A program made the position numbers and the translations under genes. Positions 9,120 to 17,734 of a DNA stretch of 64,000 nt are shown here, piece by piece. The notes under the pieces are model-generated. The model saw nothing but the letters and a program-made list of their open reading frames with translations. It did not search any database and was not told the origin of the DNA. Within the stretch, counting starts at the first letter, position 1; each line of letters starts with the position of its first letter. Source of the stretch: Hafnia alvei (GTDB lineage Bacteria > Pseudomonadota > Gammaproteobacteria > Enterobacterales > Enterobacteriaceae); assembly GCF_964063325.1 (NCBI RefSeq), contig NZ_OZ061315.1, forward strand, positions 1,798,001 to 1,862,000. The letters are read 5' to 3'.

Positions 9120-9437
9120 CTAAACCGCGAATTCAAGTTTTAACAGCGGTGCGTGCTGCTGAGCGCCATAGACGTCGGTATCGCCTACGGAACCAGACAC
9201 AATGCTGCGAGGCATTACCACCTTAACGGCATTCGCCGGGTCGAACCACACAATGCGATGAACTGATTTCGGATCTATTTTATAAATCTGAGCAATCAGC
9301 TCTTTTTTAAATTGTCCTGATTCTTTGATGTGGGAATATGTTTTTTTATCCTTAAATAAAATATCCAACACTAATTCATAAGGACCCGCATTTTTAGATC
9401 TGACCACATGAGCCAACTCTAGGATTGATTGTTTCAT
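9120..9437 (-). CDS. DUF4387-type protein of the glutamate mutase operon
   Basis: A 105-residue soluble protein beginning MKQSILELAHVVRSKNAGPYELVLDI. This start pattern, with RSKNAGP near the N-terminus, is typical of DUF4387 proteins. These accompany AtuA-like (DUF1446) proteins, sometimes as a fused C-terminal domain. It overlaps the upstream AtuA-like gene by 4 bases, so the two are translationally coupled and likely form one complex. Function is unknown. Its place at the end of the methylaspartate operon suggests a step after mesaconate, which is inference. Confidence 0.75.
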   Translation of the reverse strand: MKQSILELAHVVRSKNAGPYELVLDILFKDKKTYSHIKESGQFKKELIAQIYKIDPKSVHRIVWFDPANAVKVVMPRSIVSGSVGDTDVYGAQQHAPLLKLEFAV

Positions 9438-10807
9438 GCGATCGCTCCTTCAGGCGTCACGTTTTCTAAACGGAACTTAAATTTAATCTCAGGCGTATAT
9501 TCCATTAGATGATAAATGGAGAATTCATACACCACGCCGCCTTTAATATCTGACGGAGAGAATGGGAATGCTAAATTACCCGCGGTTGCAATTCGGCCTG
9601 AATAGCCATAATGCAGCAGGGTGGAGCGGGCGAGAGAGCAAATACTGTCGGCCATTGCCTGAGTCGGCGCCACGACGTCGAGTAAAATCCCCAGTTCATA
9701 AGAGGTGGTATTCGGCTCGGGCTCCATCTTGCCCATAACGCCATTTTTGCCGTAAAGATTGAAATTCAGCTTCACCGCGTCTGGAGCGATGCTCAAGTTC
9801 TTCTCTACGCTTTGACGCACTTCCACCAAGATATCGTCAATGTTGGCAATCATGATTGGATCACGGGTTCCGGCAATACTGAGCGTGCGATAGCCCACAG
9901 GGCGAGCGCCTTCCAGCTTCACGGTATAAGGTGTTTCTTCATGTACCGAACCGGTCACACGGACTTGGCCATTGCCAGCATCTTTAAACTGACAGGCTTT
10001 CAGGTTCAACACTCCGCCAGGACCCGGCAAGAAATAAGGATCTGATTTCTCATACAGCGTATGCGCCGCCGCAGAGGTCTCGGTAAACTGACGTTTTTTG
10101 TTGAACGCTTTCAGGGTAAACCCGCTTTCGTCCAAAATGCCCATGGCGCAATCAGACCCTGATCCCGGCGTGGCCGCGATGGCCGCACACTCCAGTATTT
10201 TGCCGCAGTGCAACGCCAAACCTTCGTCGAATCCTTGCATGATAGGCAGGGCTGCAAAGCAGGCAGGATCGTAGGCTCGACCACCTAGCACCACCTGCGC
10301 ACCCGCCGCCAGCGCTTCTTGGAACGGCTCGATACCCATTTGCGCCACAATATAGGTGGTTGCATCGATGGCTTCGTGGGTCAGTTCAGGAACAAAATCC
10401 AGCGCGGTAATTTTTCCGGCGTCGAGTGCTGCGTGAACGACCGCCTTATCCACGTCGGCAGGGATCACTGCCATGGTAAACTCGAGCGCTTCTTCTTTGG
10501 CAATCTCAAGAATGATTTGGCGACACCACTCAAGGTGAGGCGCGGCACCAGAACCCCCTGCGGTGCCAATCACCACCGGAATATTGTGCTGAACACCGGC
10601 GGTGATCATATAGCGCAAATCACGCTTGACCCCTGCGCGGTCGGTGAAGGCTTTGCCTGCGCCGAGATAATGCGGACCCGGATCGGAAGAACCCGCGTCA
10701 ACGGCGATCAAATCGGGAGATTCCTCCATCGCCAACATAAAGCTTTCTTCTGGGAACCCGTATCCCAGAATGGCGGTTGGCGACAAGATCTTAAACGTTT
10801 TAGACAT
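9434..10807 (-). CDS. AtuA-like (DUF1446) protein
   Basis: About 457 residues from the ATG at 10805-10807, chosen because AAAGGCG lies upstream and MSKTFKILSPTAILGYGFP is the natural N-terminus; a further ATG six codons upstream overlaps the preceding gene. Family features include the early Asp/Gly segment LIAVDAGSSDPGPHYLGAG and the Gly-rich VIGTAGGSGAAPHLEW and VLGGRAYDPACFAAL. AtuA was named for acyclic terpene catabolism, but many members sit in unrelated acid-degradation operons. Here it starts one base after the methylaspartate ammonia-lyase gene ends. No reaction can be assigned from sequence. Confidence 0.8.
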   Translation of the reverse strand: MSKTFKILSPTAILGYGFPEESFMLAMEESPDLIAVDAGSSDPGPHYLGAGKAFTDRAGVKRDLRYMITAGVQHNIPVVIGTAGGSGAAPHLEWCRQIILEIAKEEALEFTMAVIPADVDKAVVHAALDAGKITALDFVPELTHEAIDATTYIVAQMGIEPFQEALAAGAQVVLGGRAYDPACFAALPIMQGFDEGLALHCGKILECAAIAATPGSGSDCAMGILDESGFTLKAFNKKRQFTETSAAAHTLYEKSDPYFLPGPGGVLNLKACQFKDAGNGQVRVTGSVHEETPYTVKLEGARPVGYRTLSIAGTRDPIMIANIDDILVEVRQSVEKNLSIAPDAVKLNFNLYGKNGVMGKMEPEPNTTSYELGILLDVVAPTQAMADSICSLARSTLLHYGYSGRIATAGNLAFPFSPSDIKGGVVYEFSIYHLMEYTPEIKFKFRLENVTPEGAIA

Positions 10808-10808
10808 G

Positions 10809-12053
10809 TTAGTTCGCCTTTGCATTCAACTGAGCGAGAGTACGCGACATCTCGTTAAATACGATATTCATCCCTTCATCAAAGCCCATCCCCGGCTTGA
10901 TCAGCATACGCATTGGGCGTGAGGCGATGGCAACGTGCACACAGGTGCGGGCGCTAACGTCGGTTTCGTTACAGGTACCGCCCTGATAAGCCTCCATGCC
11001 TTTTTTATTACAGTAAAGAACGGCGTCGACGATGTTATGGATACTGCCCAGATCTGGCGTTTTAATCTGAACCATATGGCAGCTGCCGGCGTCGGTAAAA
11101 TCGATGATGTCCTGATAGGTATTGCACCATTCATCAGCCACGATTTTGACCTTAGAGCCCAGCTTTTTAAGGTGATGGGTGATCTCGGTTAACAGACGGA
11201 TCTGATCGGGTTTGTTACCGGCGTCAACTGGACCTTCAATGTACAGTTCCAGATCGCCCGCTTGCTCTTGCAGGCTGGCAATATATTCTGCACAGCGGAT
11301 CGGATCTTTATCAAAAATCAGACCGATGGTGCCGTAAACGTCAATATGCAGATTCGGTTTATAGTGAGGATCGACACGCAGATCGGCAATACGTTTTGCC
11401 AGCCAGCTCACATACTCACGCAGTTTCTCACCGTTGCGGCCCAGTTTTTCATCCACGTTGTTAATCAGGCCGTGAGGCAGCACGTCAACGCCTTTCACGA
11501 TCATTTTGTCGACGGCGATGTAGCGATCGTCACCGCTCTGGCCAAACAGAGGGATAGATTTGGCGATCACCGGCAGATGCCATTCGTCGCAGACAACTTC
11601 GGCTTTTAAACGACCGGTGGCTAACGCGGTTGCGTCCAGTAACGCCTGTGACAGACCATAGCGGATCGCCGTATGCAGCTGTTTGCCTTCAATGGTCACG
11701 TCGTCAAAGAAGCGGGCGTTAAGCAAAAACTCATCTACGCTGCGGCCTTCAAGCAGCGGCTTAATGTGTTTTTCCAAGAACGGAACAAAATTGGCAGCCA
11801 CAAACAGCGGATCGCGACCGCCAGCGCCAGAGTATTGCACCGCCGCACAGTCACCCACGGCCACCGCGCCGTTTTCTAAAATTAATTGGATAGAAACGCA
11901 TTCACCGGCCTGACGGATCGAGGTAAATCCTGGCGTGACCGGCTTCCCTTTATAGATAAACCCATCTAACTGAGCGCCATTTTTAATCGCCTGCTGATCG
12001 TCAAAATAGAAGGATGAATTGCCAGCGGTAAAGAGTGCGTGTTTGATTTTCAT
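10809..12053 (-). CDS. mal: Methylaspartate ammonia-lyase
   Basis: Converts (2S,3S)-3-methylaspartate to mesaconate and ammonia, the second step of glutamate breakdown by the methylaspartate pathway. The 414 residues align with the clostridial and Citrobacter enzymes at the known functional positions: His194, the Mg2+ ligands Asp238, Glu273 and Asp307 (HIDVYG, YIEGPVD, VADEWC), and catalytic Lys331 (VQIKTPDLG). It is an enolase-superfamily enzyme. Its start overlaps the glutamate mutase E stop by one base (TAATG). All key residues are present, so it should be active. Confidence 0.95.
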   Translation of the reverse strand: MKIKHALFTAGNSSFYFDDQQAIKNGAQLDGFIYKGKPVTPGFTSIRQAGECVSIQLILENGAVAVGDCAAVQYSGAGGRDPLFVAANFVPFLEKHIKPLLEGRSVDEFLLNARFFDDVTIEGKQLHTAIRYGLSQALLDATALATGRLKAEVVCDEWHLPVIAKSIPLFGQSGDDRYIAVDKMIVKGVDVLPHGLINNVDEKLGRNGEKLREYVSWLAKRIADLRVDPHYKPNLHIDVYGTIGLIFDKDPIRCAEYIASLQEQAGDLELYIEGPVDAGNKPDQIRLLTEITHHLKKLGSKVKIVADEWCNTYQDIIDFTDAGSCHMVQIKTPDLGSIHNIVDAVLYCNKKGMEAYQGGTCNETDVSARTCVHVAIASRPMRMLIKPGMGFDEGMNIVFNEMSRTLAQLNAKAN

Positions 12054-13501
12054 TATGGTCTTCCTATTAATTTGCTATGGGATACAGCGTTAATATCATC
12101 AATGATCATTTGGAAAGAGGGCTCGCGGCCTTCTTCCTTGGCGCGTTCGGCAACAAAGTCGTGGTGCAGCGTCAAAACGTCTTTAGGCAACGGCACTGAG
12201 CCCGGATCGAATACGCGGATCGCCCCGTTGTTGTCGCGGATCGGCAGCATTTTTCCTGAGTTGCAGGTGGCTGGCGCAAACGGCACATCCAGTACACCGG
12301 CTTCAAAGGCGCGTACGGTGCCGATTGCGATGTCGCCGTTGCCCAGCTCCAGCACTTTGTTCATCACGGCACGCACTTCACGCTTGATAAGTTCCACTTC
12401 GCGATCGACTTCTAGGCACGGCGGGAATTTCTGATCGCGAACCATATTCAGCATCTGATTAGAGGCGCGTAGCCCTTGCCCATTAGCTTCTGCGGTTGGA
12501 ATGCCATAAGCCTCATGCGGGCTCTTGGTAATCACCTTGGTTGCGCCAGCCATGCCGGCAACCGCAGCACCCCACGAGATAACCGCGAATGCGCGGGACT
12601 CATCCTCAGGGAAACCGCCCATCCACTGATGGAAAACGGTGCTCAGCTCATAATTCTCATAGCCGTTGGCACGGAAATATTCATGAGACAGATCGCGCAG
12701 TGATTTAATGGCGGCAATGTCTTGCACGATGTTACCGACCTGACCGTAGCCGACGGTAATAGAGCGAACGCCTTGCTCCAGCGCGAGCAGCCCTTCAATG
12801 ATGGCCACCGCATGGGAAACAAACGGTGGGATCAGCGTGCCGGTCAGTGGGCCGAAAGGCTCTCGGTTGATCCGAATACCGTGCTCTTCATACACGCCGA
12901 TCAAGCGGTCGCAGTACTGCCAATCACGGATGGATTTTTCAAGCGTGACACGCTTAGCGTACGGAATGTTGTAGGAGATACCGCCGCCTTCGTAGCTGGT
13001 AAATCCGCTGGCCATCGCAATCTCGGCTAACAGGCGAGCATCGGGCGTGCCATGACGGATCTGCAGGGGCTTGTCGAGTGATTCGGTAATGCCGCGGCAG
13101 GCTTTTACGCCGTGGTTGACGACCGGCAGACCGTTAAGCTTTGACGTTCCTGCTTCAATGGATTTCTGAATGCCGATGGCGGCTTCTTCATAACGATTCA
13201 GACGGGTATAAGCATCAATCGTGGTGGGCAGCAGATCGCAGTCTTTTTGCAGCGTTTTGAGCAGCGCAATATGCTCTTCAATTAACGCCACCCCCGCACG
13301 TGGCTGGCTGAGCGTAATACCTTGGTTGTCGGCTTCAAACAGTGCCTTGGCAAAGTTTTTGGACTCAGGAATTGTTTGCTGGTATTTGACGCAGTCCTCA
13401 AATTTTTCAACATCCTTTCCGGTATGCCAAGTTTGTAAAACACCGGCACGCTCGGTCATAAAATCGTCTAACGTAATTTTTTTGTTTCGAAGTTCCATCA
13501 T
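12053..13501 (-). CDS. glmE: Glutamate mutase, catalytic subunit E (methylaspartate mutase)
   Basis: The 482-residue epsilon subunit, a TIM barrel that with the cobalamin-binding S subunit isomerises L-glutamate to threo-3-methylaspartate by an AdoCbl radical mechanism. Conserved tracts include LPVVNHGVKACRGI, the glycine-rich SYEGGGISYNIPYAK, the substrate-binding arginine region REPFGPLTGTLIPP and HQWMGGFPEDES. The length matches the family. Two adjacent ATGs (13501 or 13498) follow a GGAG; the second has better spacing. It lies 11 bp after mutL. Confidence 0.95.
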   Translation of the reverse strand: MMELRNKKITLDDFMTERAGVLQTWHTGKDVEKFEDCVKYQQTIPESKNFAKALFEADNQGITLSQPRAGVALIEEHIALLKTLQKDCDLLPTTIDAYTRLNRYEEAAIGIQKSIEAGTSKLNGLPVVNHGVKACRGITESLDKPLQIRHGTPDARLLAEIAMASGFTSYEGGGISYNIPYAKRVTLEKSIRDWQYCDRLIGVYEEHGIRINREPFGPLTGTLIPPFVSHAVAIIEGLLALEQGVRSITVGYGQVGNIVQDIAAIKSLRDLSHEYFRANGYENYELSTVFHQWMGGFPEDESRAFAVISWGAAVAGMAGATKVITKSPHEAYGIPTAEANGQGLRASNQMLNMVRDQKFPPCLEVDREVELIKREVRAVMNKVLELGNGDIAIGTVRAFEAGVLDVPFAPATCNSGKMLPIRDNNGAIRVFDPGSVPLPKDVLTLHHDFVAERAKEEGREPSFQMIIDDINAVSHSKLIGRP

Positions 13502-13512
13502 GACTCCAATTT

Positions 13513-14904
13513 TTACTTGTTCAAAATACGAACGCTAGTCTGGGCGGCAGCTTTAGGAAAGCGACGAGCGACATTGGCGAGTAGCGGAAGTAAACCCTGT
13601 GTATCTCGGTAATATTCAAACTGACTAGGCAGCAGCACTTGCTTGCCGTTGTCGTCCAGATCGCGATATTTCAACCAGTGGTGAATATCGAAATCATTGG
13701 CGCGCGAGAGCCAGCCACCGGTGCCGATCACTTTTCTGATCGGATTGAGATCTCGGCCCACTTGCAGGTCGACATTTCCGGCGCAGGTGCAGACCTGTAC
13801 TTTTTTGCCCGCGTGGCGTTCGGCTGCATAACCCACACAGATCCCCGCCAGCAGTTGATCAAAGACGCGTTCTTCATCGGTACGTGGCAGATAGCCCGGA
13901 TGAGCCACCAGATGCTTCAGGTAATGATGAAAGGCCGCAATTTTGCTTTCTTGATGAGAAAAATAATGAGCAATCAGCGGTGCTCCGGTTTCACCTGCCG
14001 TGATGGCCGAAACTCGCATCCCCAGATCGCCTTCTACCGTGCGTTTGACGATGGGCTCTGGTAGCCCATGCATAACGGTATCCGGTGCCAGACTGTTCTG
14101 GTTCGCCGAGTAAATATCGGTCGTGGCGCCGCCCATATCGAGAAGCATGAAGGTTTCCCATCCCACGACATGGCGGCGGATCTGCTCCACCAGTTCGAAA
14201 ACGGAGTAGGGGGTCGGTAAAGGTTCTTCGCCGGTTTGCTCGACAATGACGTCTAGCCCTTTACCCTTAACGATTTTATGCAGGAAAATATCGCAAATAG
14301 CGCTGCGAGCACCCAATGGACTCGGGTTATCCAGACTTGGTAAAACGTTATCGACGATGGTTAAATCTTTATCGCCGAGCAGATCTTGAATCTCATCTTG
14401 CAGGTCGCGATTACCCGCATAAATAATGGCGCATTCGAGATTAGATTTGGCCAACAGCTTGGCGTTAGCTAAACCATGCACGCAGTCACCGCCGTCGGTG
14501 CCTCCGGTAAACAGCAAAATATCGGGCGGCGTGGTCTCTAAAGCACGCAGATCTGCTTTGTTCAGGTTATAAGCAAAATGCTGTGAAACCTTTGCTCCGG
14601 CAGAATGCGCCGTGACCTTCGCCGACTCTAACGTAATGCTGGGCACCAGACCGATGGCGGCAACGGCCAGTCCACCTTTGGCCGACGAGGAATAATCGAG
14701 TTTGATTTTTCCCGACGCCAAGAGCGGACGTGCATCGTCAACGTTGAGGATTTTATTCAGAACGGTAAAAAATCCCTCAGCCAGATGGTGCGGTGTTGTT
14801 GGAGATAATGCACAGTTCTTGACTTCAATATGGTCATTATCTCCCACCTCGAACACTGCTCCTTTCGTCCACGTGGAGCCGATATCGATAGAGACGTTGA
14901 TCAT
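13513..14904 (-). CDS. glmL: MutL/GlmL family protein, glutamate mutase accessory (reactivase-like)
   Basis: A 463-residue ASKHA-fold ATPase-like protein. The phosphate-loop start INVSIDIGSTWTKGAVFEV and a second nucleotide motif LLDMGGATTDIYS are intact, along with LLFTGGTDGGD. Proteins of this family sit between the S and E genes of glutamate mutase and are thought to protect or reactivate the mutase by exchanging damaged cobalamin; biochemical proof is limited. It overlaps the S gene by 4 bases. Confidence 0.88.
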   Translation of the reverse strand: MINVSIDIGSTWTKGAVFEVGDNDHIEVKNCALSPTTPHHLAEGFFTVLNKILNVDDARPLLASGKIKLDYSSSAKGGLAVAAIGLVPSITLESAKVTAHSAGAKVSQHFAYNLNKADLRALETTPPDILLFTGGTDGGDCVHGLANAKLLAKSNLECAIIYAGNRDLQDEIQDLLGDKDLTIVDNVLPSLDNPSPLGARSAICDIFLHKIVKGKGLDVIVEQTGEEPLPTPYSVFELVEQIRRHVVGWETFMLLDMGGATTDIYSANQNSLAPDTVMHGLPEPIVKRTVEGDLGMRVSAITAGETGAPLIAHYFSHQESKIAAFHHYLKHLVAHPGYLPRTDEERVFDQLLAGICVGYAAERHAGKKVQVCTCAGNVDLQVGRDLNPIRKVIGTGGWLSRANDFDIHHWLKYRDLDDNGKQVLLPSQFEYYRDTQGLLPLLANVARRFPKAAAQTSVRILNK

Positions 14905-15347
14905 TGCACGCCCTCTGCAACACGTTCGTTTTGCATAACGGGCTCAATGTCTTTTCTCATCAGCGAGCAAACCAGCTCCAGATCCGTATCAGGGGCGAAG
15001 ACCCGGTTAAAGCCCATCCCTTTAAACTTGGCTTCGATATCGCAAAAGTCATGTTTACCGATAACCAGATTACCGCCCACATAGAGCAGAATGTCGCCGA
15101 TGCCGCGCTCGATGCAGTTTTCCCGCATGCCGATGCAGTCCACTTCACCGTGCCCATAAATAGAGGAAACGACGATAGCCTGCGCGCCGGTTTCAATGGC
15201 CGCATCAATATACTCATCTTGGCTAACCATCACGCCGAGATTAATGACGTTGAAATCGTGCATGGTGAATACGCGATCTAATACTTTGTTACCAACAGCA
15301 TGGCAATCAGCACCGATGACGCCAATAACAATTGTTGGATTTTGCAT
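14901..15347 (-). CDS. glmS: Glutamate mutase, cobalamin-binding subunit S
   Basis: From the ATG at 15345-15347 it has 148 residues with the B12-binding signature DCHAVG (Asp14, His16, Gly19), then VSSIYG and VGGNLVIG. His16 coordinates cobalt base-off/His-on. This start gives the standard family N-terminus (MQNPTIVIGVIGADCH) and has AGGG upstream. A GTG 30 codons earlier (15437) extends the frame but has no good ribosome site. First gene of the operon S-L-E-mal-atuA-DUF4387. An FNR-type palindrome and a CRP-like site lie in the 656 bp upstream. Confidence 0.93.
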   Translation of the reverse strand: MQNPTIVIGVIGADCHAVGNKVLDRVFTMHDFNVINLGVMVSQDEYIDAAIETGAQAIVVSSIYGHGEVDCIGMRENCIERGIGDILLYVGGNLVIGKHDFCDIEAKFKGMGFNRVFAPDTDLELVCSLMRKDIEPVMQNERVAEGVQ

Positions 15348-15741
15348 GTTAATAAGCCCTCTATTTAGATAACGGTCCATATTTAGCTTGGTGACTGGAA
15401 AGTTAATGCCATGATCAAAATCATGTTTGAAACTCACCAGAGGTTATTTTTTGTGACATGCTGCATATAAAGTGTTGGCGATAACGCGACGATAAAAATT
15501 CAAAAAAAACCGCTGAATATTTGTTCATTACAATGTGCTTTTTGCGCCACTCAAACACAATTGATATCTCGTCAGGAGTTCTTGAAAAATAAATAAATTA
15601 TTATTTAAAAATAAAAAAATTAAATAAAATCGTTAAATAACATGGTATTACGTGTTTATTGTTTTTTGTGAAAATACATAACCCCCCGCTAGGGTGCTAA
15701 ATGATTATCCATTTTTGTGATCTACTTAGTATTTAGTGGAA

Positions 15742-15757
15742 TGTGACCTTTGTCATA
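15742..15757. promoter_or_regulatory. Putative CRP site
   Basis: TGTGACCTTTGTCATA matches TGTGA-N6-TCACA in 8 of 10 conserved positions. It lies about 395 bp upstream of glmS. A second half-site TTTTTGTGATC is at about 15713-15723. Confidence 0.4.
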
Positions 15758-15839
15758 TTTATTGGGTGTTTTTATAATTTCAAAAAAATAAGAAAATTAA
15801 AAAGGTAAGCGTAAATTTGCCACCCGTGAATAAATACCA

Positions 15840-15853
15840 TTGATAATTATCAA
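15840..15853. promoter_or_regulatory. Perfect FNR-type box
   Basis: TTGATAATTATCAA equals the FNR consensus TTGAT-N4-ATCAA exactly. It lies between the glutamate mutase operon and pduX. Anaerobic control fits glutamate fermentation and oxygen-independent B12 synthesis. It is about 490 bp from glmS, so a long leader or another start site would be involved. Confidence 0.6.
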
Positions 15854-16003
15854 TGCGTCACCTCGCAATACTGATAAGACCATGCTGCGTGAAATTTTAA
15901 ACCAGAGATCATTCCTGTTTAAATAACACCTAAATTTAACCACTTCATTTAAAGAATGAAGGGTATAAATGAGATGCAGTCACTTGCTATTTAGAGAACG
16001 TCG

Positions 16004-16864
16004 CTAAAGTACGCCACCGGCAACGGTTTTAACGACATGAATTCTCGGGTAGCTTTCCGCTATTTTTCGCTGCTGTAATGCACTGACTATTTTGTCGATA
16101 TCATGTTTACGCCGATCGCAGAGTAAGCCAACGATGCTCCCGCTGTGGGCCACATTCAAACCATAAAGTCCCCAATGTTCGACCAAATCGCGCAGCTGGT
16201 TAAATTCAGGTTTGGGTAATAAAGATTCACTGGCAATCGCACTAAGCGTGGTTGCTTCGCCAAGGCGATAATAACAGCGGCGATGGTTGGCAAGGTGAAA
16301 CTGGATCAGGGCATTTTCTAAATTTTGCGCCTGATTGAGTAACAGCGCCTGGCGATCTCTACGGTGAAACTCTTCGGTAATGACGCGCTGCGGGCTTTCT
16401 AACAGCACAATATCCAGCGTAGGCAGCCACGGAAAATGCTGCTGGGTTTGCGCTGTCTGATGGTCAAAAAGCGTGAGGCTTTTAAAGATGGTGCTGTCCG
16501 TTGGCTCAATGGCAACACAAAGAACAGCCAGCTGTTCGGGGCTTAGCGAACGGTTAAGCAAACGCGCAGTAGCCACTGCCGTGGCGGCGATATCTGCGGT
16601 GCTGCTCGCTAAACCTTTGGCTACTGGAATGGTTGAGTCAAACTCAATGCGCAGACTTTCAGCTAGCCGTGGCGATTCACCGAGAAAGGACAATACCTGC
16701 TGAAGCATTTGCCGCATTCGCGGGCGCTCTTGCGGACCCGGTTTCCCTTCATTCACGTAAACGGTGCTATACCAGTTGATAGGGCAGGAGATCAGCTTTT
16801 CCCCTCCCACCATCCACCCCTGTAGTAGTTCACCACAAGAGGCCGGACAGGATGCTTCAGCCAT
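16004..16864 (-). CDS. pduX: L-threonine kinase, GHMP family (PduX-like)
   Basis: Phosphorylates L-threonine to L-threonine O-3-phosphate, which CobD decarboxylates to the aminopropanol linker of B12. The 286 residues begin AEASCPASCGELLQGWMVGGEKLISCPINWYS in pattern, the PduX N-terminus, and carry the GHMP ATP-binding segment PVAKGLASSTADIAATAVA. In Salmonella pduX ends the pdu operon; here there are no pdu genes and it follows cobA by 87 bp. This ties it to B12 synthesis rather than to propanediol use. Confidence 0.88.
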   Translation of the reverse strand: MAEASCPASCGELLQGWMVGGEKLISCPINWYSTVYVNEGKPGPQERPRMRQMLQQVLSFLGESPRLAESLRIEFDSTIPVAKGLASSTADIAATAVATARLLNRSLSPEQLAVLCVAIEPTDSTIFKSLTLFDHQTAQTQQHFPWLPTLDIVLLESPQRVITEEFHRRDRQALLLNQAQNLENALIQFHLANHRRCYYRLGEATTLSAIASESLLPKPEFNQLRDLVEHWGLYGLNVAHSGSIVGLLCDRRKHDIDKIVSALQQRKIAESYPRIHVVKTVAGGVL

Positions 16865-16951
16865 AAATCACACCTTGATGCCGATGGTTAACAGTCTGTT
16901 CGCAAGGCTAAACAGATTTTATTTTGCCAGTTTCGCGTCGGATGTTGTTGG

Positions 16952-17734
16952 CTATACCGCCTGCAGCAATAATTCTTGGCTGATATCAACTTGGCTGGAA
17001 GCAAATGACAGAATTTCGCTGAGATTGACCACTTGGCCGATAACCAGTAACGCAGGTGCATGCAGATTTTTACGCTGAATTTCATCCTTGAGGGTGGTTA
17101 AGGTGCCTTTCGCCATCTGCTGTTTCTGCTGGCTGGCGTACATAACGGCCGCCGCAGGCGTATCGGGAGATTTACCGGCATCGATCAGCAACTGGCAAAT
17201 CTCCTCTTGTCGGGTCATCCCCATAAGCACAATCAGCGTGCCTTCCAACTGTGCCAGCGCCTGCCAATTTTGCGGTTCGTTGCCTTGACACATATGACCC
17301 GTCACTACGTGAAAACTGGAGGCATAGTCACGATGCGTTACGGGGATACCTGCATAGGCTAACCCGCCGATAGACGAGCTGATCCCCGGAATAATCTCGA
17401 AAGGGATCCCACAATGCGCCAGACTTTCTGCTTCCTCGCCGCCGCGCCCAAAAACATACGGATCGCCCCCTTTTAGGCGAACGACATTTTTTCCCATGAG
17501 GGCATGATCAATGAGGATTTGGTTGATATTCTCTTGAGGGATCGGATGATTATTAGGTTTTTTCCCAACGTTAATAATTTGACAGTTCGACGCAGCCTGC
17601 GCAATCAGATCAAGATTAACTAAACGATCGTGGACAATAACGTCAGCCTCACGAATAGCGATTAATCCTTTAACCGTGATGAGTGATGCATCTCCTGGTC
17701 CAGCGCCCACTAGTAAAACTTTTCCTTTCCTCAT
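16952..17734 (-). CDS. cobA: Uroporphyrinogen-III C-methyltransferase (SUMT)
   Basis: A 260-residue single-domain SUMT. It adds two SAM methyls to uroporphyrinogen III to give precorrin-2, the branch point to B12 and siroheme. Hallmarks are GAGPGDASLITVKG near the N-terminus, RLKGGDPYVFGRGGEE, and PGISSSIGGLAYAGIPVTHR. It lacks the CysG-type dehydrogenase/chelatase domain, so cobalt insertion and oxidation must come from other proteins. It is divergent from the cbi operon across a 734-bp region and followed by pduX. The symbol follows SUMT usage, not the adenosyltransferase that E. coli also calls CobA. Confidence 0.92.
   Translation of the reverse strand: MRKGKVLLVGAGPGDASLITVKGLIAIREADVIVHDRLVNLDLIAQAASNCQIINVGKKPNNHPIPQENINQILIDHALMGKNVVRLKGGDPYVFGRGGEEAESLAHCGIPFEIIPGISSSIGGLAYAGIPVTHRDYASSFHVVTGHMCQGNEPQNWQALAQLEGTLIVLMGMTRQEEICQLLIDAGKSPDTPAAAVMYASQQKQQMAKGTLTTLKDEIQRKNLHAPALLVIGQVVNLSEILSFASSQVDISQELLLQAV

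Larger units (their letters stand above)
15348..16003. promoter_or_regulatory. 656-bp AT-rich upstream region of the glutamate mutase operon
   Basis: No plausible gene lies here. It holds the promoter(s) for glmS, a CRP-like site at 15742-15757 and an FNR-type palindrome at 15840-15853. The remainder is AT-rich with long A runs at 15590-15630. I looked for, and did not see, the conserved B12 box of cobalamin riboswitches. Confidence 0.6.

Noticed and set aside
15345..15437. GTG start extending the glutamate mutase S subunit
   Set aside because: It gives a 30-residue extension absent from the family; the ATG at 15345-15347 has AGGG upstream.
15840..15853. Fur box reading of the TTGATAATTATCAA palindrome
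   Set aside because: It shares GATAATTATC with Fur sites but matches the FNR consensus exactly and shows no extended Fur hexamer pattern.
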